64,000 nt of DNA from NCBI GenBank assembly GCA_903862415.1, contig CAIOYD010000041.1, forward strand, positions 173,739 through 237,738, read 5' to 3'. Source of the DNA: an uncultured Oxalobacteraceae bacterium. Lineage in GTDB: Bacteria; Pseudomonadota; Gammaproteobacteria; Burkholderiales; Burkholderiaceae_D. Below, in pieces: positions 25,973 to 33,037 of the stretch (position 1 is the stretch's first letter; every line of letters starts with the position of its first letter). The notes below the pieces were generated by a model. The model saw nothing but the letters and a program-made list of their open reading frames with translations, was not told the origin of the DNA and did not search any database. A program made the position numbers and the translations under genes.

Positions 25973-27010
25973 ATGAATAGTTCTATTGCAATGGCCGATG
26001 CGACTTCACCAACGGCAGCCAATCAGGCTCCACAGCAGGCTGAACGACGGTTGGATACGCAGCCTGAAATGCCTCCAATGCGCTCACACAAATTAGGTGA
26101 CTTTATTTTTCATAAAGTCACCTTTGGTTTTGCGTTGAGCGTGATGCTGGTGCTGGTGGGAATTATCATCTCTCTGGTCAAGGGTGCCTGGCCAGCATTG
26201 CAGGAATTCGGCCCGGCCTTTATCACCACGATAGAATGGGACCCGGTGAACGATCAGTATGGTGCATTGATCGCCATTGTCGGTACTCTGGTGACTTCGT
26301 TTATCGCTTTGCTGTTTGCTTTTCCCATCAGTTTTGGAATCGCGCTGTTTCTGACGGAAATTTGCCCTGCGTGGTTAAAGCGCCCTCTGGGTACGGCGGT
26401 AGAATTGCTCGCCGGAGTTCCCAGCATCATCTACGGTATGTGGGGATTGTTTATTTTTGCACCGTTTTTCTCCGAACATGTTCAGCCCTGGCTGGCAGCC
26501 ATTCTGGGTCCGATTCCGTTTATCGGCAGATTGTTTCAGGGGCCGATGATCGGTATCGGTATGTTGGCCGCCGGAATGATTCTGGCGGTAATGATTATTC
26601 CCTTTATTGCTTCAGTCATGCGCGATGTGTTTGAAGTCGTGCCGCCGATACTGAAAGAATCTGCTTACGGTCTGGGTTGTACCAAATGGGAAGTGGTTAG
26701 AAAAATCGTTCTGCCGTACACCAAAAGTGGCGTGGTCGGTGGTGTCATGCTGGGCTTGGGGCGCGCCTTGGGTGAAACCATGGCCATCACGTTTGTGATT
26801 GGTAATGCCAACCGGCTTTCCTGGTCGCTGTTTGCCGCTGGTAACAGCATAGCCTCGACTCTGGCCAATGAATTTGGTGAAGCCGACACCCCCTTGCATG
26901 TATCTTCGTTGTACGCTCTCGGCCTGATTCTGTTTGTGATTACCTTAATCGTGTTATCAGCGGCCAAGTTGATGTTACTCGGACTGAAAAAAAATGAAGG
27001 AAAAAAATAA
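25973..27010 (+). CDS. pstC: Phosphate ABC transporter permease PstC
   Basis: Inner-membrane permease half of the phosphate importer. I chose the ATG at 25973 ([13 protein letters not shown]) because the earlier in-frame ATG at 25919 would translate through the hairpin that follows pstS. A hydrophilic N-terminus of about 40 residues precedes six membrane helices; the EAA-type loop is in [22 protein letters not shown], and [17 protein letters not shown] is typical for PstC. It overlaps pstA by one base (TAATG). Confidence 0.95.
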   Translation: MNSSIAMADATSPTAANQAPQQAERRLDTQPEMPPMRSHKLGDFIFHKVTFGFALSVMLVLVGIIISLVKGAWPALQEFGPAFITTIEWDPVNDQYGALIAIVGTLVTSFIALLFAFPISFGIALFLTEICPAWLKRPLGTAVELLAGVPSIIYGMWGLFIFAPFFSEHVQPWLAAILGPIPFIGRLFQGPMIGIGMLAAGMILAVMIIPFIASVMRDVFEVVPPILKESAYGLGCTKWEVVRKIVLPYTKSGVVGGVMLGLGRALGETMAITFVIGNANRLSWSLFAAGNSIASTLANEFGEADTPLHVSSLYALGLILFVITLIVLSAAKLMLLGLKKNEGKK

Positions 27011-27909
27011 TGAACGACGATTTTTTAACTTCGACACCGGCATCGACCAAGATCATTTCCAGACCACTTGATAATTCGGTTTATCAGCGTCGTCTGTTTG
27101 CGCACCGTGTTGGTATCAGTCTGTCATTTCTGGCCATGGTCATCGGACTGTTTTTTTTGATGTGGATTTTATTGACGCTGTTCCTCAAAGGCTTCAGTGC
27201 AATTAACTGGCAAATGTTATCCGAGTCAACACCGCCTCCGGGTGACAGTGGCGGCGGTTTGCTCAATGCGATTGTGGGTAGCTTGCTCATGGTAGGTACG
27301 GCCACACTGATTTGCACGCCGGTCGGTATTCTGGCCGGTATTTATCTGGCCGAATACGGTGAAGGCAACTGGTTTGCCCAAGTGACCCGTTTTGTTACCG
27401 ACATCATGCTCTCAGCGCCATCGATCGTCATTGGCTTGTTTGTGTATGCGCTGTTCGTCGCCAATATGAAACATTTTTCCGGTTGGGCGGGCAGCATTGC
27501 GATTTCGCTGATTGCGATTCCGGTCATCGTCCGCACTACCGACAATATGCTGCAACTGGTCCCCGGCAGTTTGCGAGAAGCGGCGTTTGCCCTGGGTGCA
27601 CCACGCTGGAAAGTCGCCATCCTGGTGCGTCTGCGCGCTGTTAAGGCGGGTGTGATTACCGGTGTCTTGCTGGCCGTGGCCCGGATTTCCGGTGAAACCG
27701 CACCATTGTTATTTACAGCGCTCAACAATCAATTTTTCAATTCGGATATGAATAAACCCATGGCCAATCTGCCGGTGGTGATCTATCAGTTTGCCATGAG
27801 CCCCTATGAGAACTGGCGCGCACTTGCCTGGGGCGGTGCCTTGCTGGTGACGCTGAGCGTACTAAGTCTGAATATTCTATCGCGCACCTTGTTTAGTCAA
27901 AAAATCTAA
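27010..27909 (+). CDS. pstA: Phosphate ABC transporter permease PstA
   Basis: Second permease subunit, 299 residues, six helices starting at about 40 ([20 protein letters not shown]). Family motifs: [43 protein letters not shown], the EAA loop [19 protein letters not shown] and [15 protein letters not shown]. Translationally coupled to pstC by the TAATG overlap. Confidence 0.96.
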   Translation: MNDDFLTSTPASTKIISRPLDNSVYQRRLFAHRVGISLSFLAMVIGLFFLMWILLTLFLKGFSAINWQMLSESTPPPGDSGGGLLNAIVGSLLMVGTATLICTPVGILAGIYLAEYGEGNWFAQVTRFVTDIMLSAPSIVIGLFVYALFVANMKHFSGWAGSIAISLIAIPVIVRTTDNMLQLVPGSLREAAFALGAPRWKVAILVRLRAVKAGVITGVLLAVARISGETAPLLFTALNNQFFNSDMNKPMANLPVVIYQFAMSPYENWRALAWGGALLVTLSVLSLNILSRTLFSQKI

Positions 27910-27928
27910 GATCATTTCGGGAACACAC

Positions 27929-28720
27929 ATGCATGCTTCTACACAATCGATTGCCCACGATGCGTTGCCAAGTGCACTGCACATCGCCAATCTGAATTTT
28001 TATTATGGCACCACCCAGAGCCTGAAAAATATTAATCTGGCGATCAAGGATAAAAAAGTTACCGCCTTTATTGGTCCCTCCGGCTGCGGTAAATCCACCC
28101 TGTTGCGTACACTCAACCGCATGTACGATCTGTATCCGGGGCAGCGCGCAGAAGGCAGTATTATCTACAAAGATAAAAACATACTTGATGCCGACCAGGA
28201 TATCAATATGCTGCGCGCCAAAATCGGTATGGTGTTTCAGAAGCCAACCCCATTTCCGATGTCGATTTACGACAATATCGCCTTCGGTGTCCGTCTTTAT
28301 GAAAACCTCTCCAAAGGTGAAATGAATGAACGGGTAGAGTGGGCCCTGAACAAAGCCGCGCTGTGGGGCGAAGTCAAAGACAAGCTGACCAAAAGTGGCT
28401 TAAGTCTGTCCGGTGGTCAGCAACAGCGTTTATGTATTGCACGCGGCGTTGCCGTCAAGCCGGACGTGTTGCTGCTTGATGAACCCACTTCGGCACTCGA
28501 CCCGATTTCCACGGCCAAGATTGAAGAACTCATCAGCGAATTAAAAGACGATTACACCATTGCGATCGTGACCCATAACATGCAGCAGGCCGCGCGCTGT
28601 TCAGATTACACCGCTTACATGTATCTTGGCGAGTTGGTCGAAGCCGGTGTGACCGACCAGGTATTTATGAATCCGGTTAAAAAAGAAACTCAGGATTACA
28701 TTACCGGACGCTTTGGCTAA
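27929..28720 (+). CDS. pstB: Phosphate ABC transporter ATPase PstB
   Basis: ATPase of the phosphate importer, also part of PhoR signalling through PhoU. Walker [10 protein letters not shown], the PstB-specific [11 protein letters not shown] and [18 protein letters not shown] segments, signature [14 protein letters not shown], Walker [14 protein letters not shown] and H-loop [14 protein letters not shown]. 263 residues. It lies 19 bases after pstA. Confidence 0.97.
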   Translation: MHASTQSIAHDALPSALHIANLNFYYGTTQSLKNINLAIKDKKVTAFIGPSGCGKSTLLRTLNRMYDLYPGQRAEGSIIYKDKNILDADQDINMLRAKIGMVFQKPTPFPMSIYDNIAFGVRLYENLSKGEMNERVEWALNKAALWGEVKDKLTKSGLSLSGGQQQRLCIARGVAVKPDVLLLDEPTSALDPISTAKIEELISELKDDYTIAIVTHNMQQAARCSDYTAYMYLGELVEAGVTDQVFMNPVKKETQDYITGRFG

Positions 28721-28771
28721 CTTCCGCTCCAGCAAAAATACAGAGACAGCAATTAATTTTAAGGAATGACA

Positions 28772-29476
28772 ATGACAGGCGAACACTCTTCGAGGCAGTA
28801 TGATTCTGATTTGGAAACACTGCGCTCCAAAGTTTTGTTAATGGGCGGCTTGGTAGAAAACCAGTTTCACGATGCGATTGCCGGTTTTCGCAGCGGCAAT
28901 ATTGAACTCGCTGCCAGCGTCATCGCTGCTGATGCTGGTGTGAATCAGCTGGAAGTCGATCTCGATGACGCCTGCCGCCATCTGATTCTCAAGCGCCAGC
29001 CAGCAGCCAATGATTTGCGCACCGTCATGGCCACAGTCAAAGTTATTACCGATCTTGAGCGCATTGGTGATGAAGCTACCAAAATTGCCCGTATCGCCCA
29101 AGGCAAAGATCATCATCATGGCGCTTTGATTTTTAACGATTACGATGCCATACGAGGTTTGGCTGGTCAGGTCGGTAATATGTTGCATGATGCCCTCGAT
29201 GCTCTGGCCCGTCTGGATGAAAAACAGGCGGTGGTGTTAATTGCCAGAGATACTGTGATTGATCAGGATTTTCGTGCCGTGATGCGTAATTTGATCACCT
29301 ATATGATGGAAGATCCGCGCACCATTTCAGCGGCGCTCGACACCCTGTGGATTGCCAAAGCGATTGAACGTATTGGTGATCATGCCAAAAATATTGCCGA
29401 GCACGTGATCTTTATTGTTAAAGGCAAAGATATTCGCCATACCGATTATGCCGCCACCCAACTTGAAGACAACTGA
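28772..29476 (+). CDS. phoU: Phosphate signalling regulator PhoU
   Basis: Cytoplasmic helical protein linking the Pst transporter to PhoR and damping the Pho response. Two PhoU repeats: first around LMGGLVENQFHDAI to RQPAANDLRTVMATVKVITDLERIGDEATKIA, second around MLHDALDALARLDE to the IAKAIERIGDHAKNIAEHVIF motif; the two ERIGD metal-binding motifs are intact. Of two close ATGs (28766, 28772) the second has a proper distance (6 bases) from AAGGA, the first none. Confidence 0.96.
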   Translation: MTGEHSSRQYDSDLETLRSKVLLMGGLVENQFHDAIAGFRSGNIELAASVIAADAGVNQLEVDLDDACRHLILKRQPAANDLRTVMATVKVITDLERIGDEATKIARIAQGKDHHHGALIFNDYDAIRGLAGQVGNMLHDALDALARLDEKQAVVLIARDTVIDQDFRAVMRNLITYMMEDPRTISAALDTLWIAKAIERIGDHAKNIAEHVIFIVKGKDIRHTDYAATQLEDN

Positions 29477-29485
29477 CAGGATAAA

Positions 29486-30175
29486 ATGAGTTCCGATAAA
29501 GCGACCATCTTGATTGTCGAAGACGAACCGGCCATCGTTGAACTGGTCAGTTTCACTCTGCGTTCTGCTGGCTGGGAAACCTTTGCCGTCAGTAATACGG
29601 CAGATGCCTGGGCGTTCATCACCCGCCGCATGCCGCAACTGGTATTGCTCGACTGGATGCTGCCTGATCAGAGTGGTTTAAGGCTGCTCTCACGTATACG
29701 TGGCGATCGTCAGTTTAGCAGTTTGCCTATCATTATGCTGACCGCCAAAAGCATGGAAGAAGATAAAATCGCCGGCCTCGAACACGGTGCCGATGATTAT
29801 GTTACCAAACCATTTTCACCACGTGAATTAGCCGCACGGATTAAAACCGTCATGCGTCGCAAGGCGCCGGAACATGGTCAGGGTGTACTGACGGCCGGTG
29901 ACATTCAACTTGATCCGATAAGTTGCACGGTCATGCTGCAAAATGACCGGATCGACATTGGCCATGCCGAATACAAATTACTGAAATTCTTTCTGGCCCA
30001 TCCCGAGCGAGTTTTTTCCCGCAGCCAGCTGCTTGATAAAGTCTGGGGTGATCATGTGGTGATCGAAGAACGCACTGTCGATGTCCATGTATTGCGCCTG
30101 CGTAAAGTCTTGAAGCATTCCGAATCTTTGATAAAAACCGTACGCAGTGTCGGTTATATGCTGTCAGAAAAATAG
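29486..30175 (+). CDS. phoB: Phosphate regulon response regulator PhoB
   Basis: OmpR-family activator of Pho promoters. Receiver domain with acidic residues VEDEPA, phospho-acceptor Asp56 (LVLLDWMLPDQSG), Thr in IMLTAKS and Lys in DYVTKPFSPREL, then a winged-helix domain (about 130-229) with the recognition helix region EERTVDVHVLRLRKVL and SVGYML end. Ribosome site AGGA lies five bases before ATG. The expected partner PhoR follows after a repeat-bearing gap. Confidence 0.97.
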   Translation: MSSDKATILIVEDEPAIVELVSFTLRSAGWETFAVSNTADAWAFITRRMPQLVLLDWMLPDQSGLRLLSRIRGDRQFSSLPIIMLTAKSMEEDKIAGLEHGADDYVTKPFSPRELAARIKTVMRRKAPEHGQGVLTAGDIQLDPISCTVMLQNDRIDIGHAEYKLLKFFLAHPERVFSRSQLLDKVWGDHVVIEERTVDVHVLRLRKVLKHSESLIKTVRSVGYMLSEK

Positions 30176-30212
30176 ATCTGGTGTAGTGCGTATTCCCGTG
30201 GGCTTATAATCT

Positions 30213-30257
30213 CCGTCATTCCCGCGGTTTCAGGCGTTACACCAGTGGTGTAACGCC
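30213..30257. repeat. Dispersed repeat with hairpin between phoB and phoR
   Basis: GTCATTCCCGCGG is related to the segments inside the 18907-19133 element. Next to it is a perfect 11-bp hairpin, GGCGTTACACC (30233-30243) and GGTGTAACGCC (30247-30257), with a 3-base loop and no T-run. It may lower phoR expression relative to phoB. Confidence 0.6.
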
Positions 30258-30289
30258 AGCTTCGTTAAGCAGACTAAATTAGAGAAAAA

Positions 30290-31594
30290 ATGAGTCCGTT
30301 CATTGTATTTTGGGTTCCTGCCCTGGTTCGCATGCTGGTGGTTTTTTTTGGCGCACTGACTGTCGGCTATCTGTTTGGCGAATTCTGGTTTGCCACCGTA
30401 GTGATTCTGGGTCTGGTGTTGCTCATCGGTTTGCAGTTGCATTATCTATACCACCTCTCACGTTGGCTGGATAAACCAGACAGCAGTCGTCTGCCCGATG
30501 GCTGGGGTGCCTGGACGGAAATTTTTTCCCGCCTGTATCGCATGCGTCGCGAAGATGAAAAAAATCAGACCGAATTGTCAGAGTGGTTGACCCGTTTCCG
30601 TCAAGCCATGACATTGTTACCCGATGGCGTGGTGATTATGGACGATGTGCTGTTTCTGGAGTGGTGTAATCCGGTAGCGGAACAACATCTGGGCCTGCAT
30701 ATGGGCAAGGATAAAGGCATGCGTATTACCAATCTGGTACGCAGTCCGGAATTCATGGATTACATTATTCTCGGGCGCTTCGATAAACCGTTGATTATTT
30801 CCCACCGCGACCGCAAACTGATTGCCCACATTATCCAGTTTGAAAATCGCCGGCAAATTCTGGTTACCCACGACATCACTGAAAACGAACGTATCGACAT
30901 GATGCGGCGCGACTTTATTGCCAATGCCTCGCATGAATTACGCACCCCGCTGACGGTGATTAACGGTTTTCTGGAAATTTCCGCCATGCAGCCGGATCTG
31001 GATAGCAAAACCAGAGCCGCGCACATGAAGCTGATGATCGAGCAGGGCCATCGCATGCAGGGGTTGGTGGAAGACATGCTGACATTGACCCGACTGGAAT
31101 CGGTCGATTTTCCGGTACGTCCGGAACACGTGAATATGTCCCAGATGCTGGAACAGATCGTCGCCGAAATGGAAGGCCTGTCGATCGGCAAACATACACT
31201 CAATCTGATTAACCTGGGTCCCGATGTCATGGGCAGTCAGGATGAATTACGCAGCGCCTTTGGCAATCTGGTGTCGAATGCAGTACGCTACACACCGACT
31301 GGTGGAGAAATCACCATCAGCTGGACCGATAGCGCCCAGGGGCCCAAATTCACGGTGCGTGATAGCGGTATCGGCATCCGCGCCGAGCACATTTCCCGAC
31401 TGACAGAACGCTTTTACCGGGTAGATAAAAGCCGCTCGCGCGAAACCCAGGGCACCGGCCTTGGTCTGGCGATCGTCAAACACGTGGCCCTGCGCCACAA
31501 AGCCCAGCTGACCATCGAATCCACTCCGGGTGTCGGCAGTAGTTTTTCTATCCAGTTCCCTGCTATTGCTGCGATTAGTCGTCAGCTTTCCTGA
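30290..31594 (+). CDS. phoR: Phosphate regulon sensor kinase PhoR
   Basis: Membrane kinase of the Pho two-component system. Two close helices (about 7-27 and 32-55), a charged linker, a PAS domain (about 97-195, MTLLPDGVVIMDDVLFLEWCNP), the H-box DFIANASHELRTPLT with His215, and an HATPase domain (NLVSNAVRYTPTGG, VRDSGIGIRAEH, GTGLGLAIVKHV). 434 residues is standard and no large periplasmic domain is present, as known for PhoR. It lies last in the phosphate unit and converges on gene D. Confidence 0.96.
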   Translation: MSPFIVFWVPALVRMLVVFFGALTVGYLFGEFWFATVVILGLVLLIGLQLHYLYHLSRWLDKPDSSRLPDGWGAWTEIFSRLYRMRREDEKNQTELSEWLTRFRQAMTLLPDGVVIMDDVLFLEWCNPVAEQHLGLHMGKDKGMRITNLVRSPEFMDYIILGRFDKPLIISHRDRKLIAHIIQFENRRQILVTHDITENERIDMMRRDFIANASHELRTPLTVINGFLEISAMQPDLDSKTRAAHMKLMIEQGHRMQGLVEDMLTLTRLESVDFPVRPEHVNMSQMLEQIVAEMEGLSIGKHTLNLINLGPDVMGSQDELRSAFGNLVSNAVRYTPTGGEITISWTDSAQGPKFTVRDSGIGIRAEHISRLTERFYRVDKSRSRETQGTGLGLAIVKHVALRHKAQLTIESTPGVGSSFSIQFPAIAAISRQLS

Positions 31595-31630
31595 TCCTAA
31601 ACGGCCCAATAATGTATGAAATGATCGGGT

Positions 31631-32515
31631 TCATTGCTTGATATTTTCTTCATCATCCGAATCACTTTCAAGCGAAATCGAATCAAATTCCTCAGGCGGG
31701 GTTTTTTCTTTTGAAGGAAAATATTTGTCTAAGAGTTTAAGCTGAAATGCAACGATTCCCTCTTCAAAACCTATACTCATCATTTTTTCTCCGAAAACCA
31801 ATTGCAAATATTTATACTTATTCTCAATAAGTTGGAATTTCAACTGTTTGTATGTCATTTCAAGAAAAAGCCTACCGAACTTATCTTTGTTGAGTTCGCC
31901 TGTGCCAATGCCCCAAATAACTGATTTCTTTTCGTTCTCATTGAGTTTGTCTGGATATGATTCTATATCCAATACATGATTTAAAAAATCGCGAAACTCA
32001 GCAAAAATTTTATTTCCCATCAGTTTTAAATTTTCGTTGCAAATGAAATTTTTAGCGAAAGCATCCAATTGTTGAGAATCAGCATAGTGTTCATTTAGAT
32101 ACTGAACCTGCCCCTCATCCAATCCGCATAGCTGGCTATTTTGCAGCAGGTTGGCTGCGATAGCACTTTGCAGTTGGTGCAATGAATTAAAACCCTCAAG
32201 CTCTGCCTGATATTTTCCATCAACAGTGACAGCCATAGTCCCATTATCATGTTGAAGGAAAGTGAAAATCTCTGAATTGAAATCCAAAGAAAATGGTCGT
32301 TCTTTATTTTCTGGTAAAGCAACCTGTTTAGCAAACTCAACAAATTCGCGCATCTTGGCTTCTTCATTATAAACAAGCCAGAGCTCATGCAGCCCCAGCG
32401 TCAGCATGCCGAGAAGCAGGCGCAACTGATCATTTTGAAAATAGCGTCCTGCACTATTGATCATATTGTTGGGTGTGGAAAATGCACGGACCAAGGTATT
32501 CATTGATATTGTCAT
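31631..32515 (-). CDS. Unknown-family protein D (paralogue of A, B, C, E)
   Basis: 294 residues. Starts MTISMNTLVRAFS, then RYFQND, a hydrophobic segment (about 31-49, LRLLLGMLTLGLHELWLV), the acidic helix MREFVEFAKQVALP, a beta-like unit (SEIFTFLQHDNGTMAVTV) and the helix SLHQLQSAIAANLLQ. The first 67 residues are almost the same as in E. The remainder (about 120-294) is helical, Lys-rich and ends with an acidic tail (SLESDSDDEE). A short leader sequence before the ATG is shared with E. AT-rich compared with phoR next to it. No known domain. Confidence 0.75.
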   Translation of the reverse strand: MTISMNTLVRAFSTPNNMINSAGRYFQNDQLRLLLGMLTLGLHELWLVYNEEAKMREFVEFAKQVALPENKERPFSLDFNSEIFTFLQHDNGTMAVTVDGKYQAELEGFNSLHQLQSAIAANLLQNSQLCGLDEGQVQYLNEHYADSQQLDAFAKNFICNENLKLMGNKIFAEFRDFLNHVLDIESYPDKLNENEKKSVIWGIGTGELNKDKFGRLFLEMTYKQLKFQLIENKYKYLQLVFGEKMMSIGFEEGIVAFQLKLLDKYFPSKEKTPPEEFDSISLESDSDDEENIKQ

Positions 32516-33037
32516 GATAATGTCCTATAGATTTAGTTGAAAAATAATTCTGTTGAAACTCCAAAATGCATGAGCGAAATTAACAATAAAAATCGCAGAA
32601 ATCACATTGAGTGCTCAGTATTGGATGCTAATTTTTCACTGCCTGAATAAGCACTGAGGAAATCACTTATTAGAATTGCCAAGAAATTTTGATATGTTCA
32701 ATCGTCATCCAACAATCGTCATTTCCGCGCAGGCGGAAATCCAGTGGCACGCCAGTGCCCTTAGCGGGAACATGAGTAAAGTTCTTAAAAATACTGAGTG
32801 AATCAAAACCAAAAAGAAATTTCGGGTTATGCCTTTGCATCGGTTGACGCCGCGCAGGGTGGTAGTTAGAAATGGTTTGTGATATTTAGTTCGGTCAGGG
32901 GATTTATTTTTGGCTTGCAGCGGACTTTTTTGAATAATCGGTGAGGGTGTAATTTATTGCAAATGAAATCCGCAAATTTTGTTCAGGCCCGCATGAAATA
33001 GTTACTCATGCAGACCTGCCTGTTCAGACCGAAAAAA
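32516..33037. other. 522-base gap upstream of D, with dispersed repeat
   Basis: No reading frame of substance. It holds the leader of D, an element shared with the region upstream of E (32653-32677), and a dispersed repeat copy: ATTTCCGC (32721-32728) and GCGGAAAT (32733-32740) form a perfect 8-bp stem with a 4-base loop, followed by CCAGTGG. The part from about 32800 to 33037 shows nothing I can name. Confidence 0.5.
32653..32677 (-). promoter_or_regulatory. Upstream element shared by D and E (D copy)
   Basis: ACTGAGGAAATCACTTATTA and a few further bases match the E copy at 36166-36190 with only scattered changes. Both copies lie about 140 bases before their start codons, in the same orientation. 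Confidence 0.5.
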
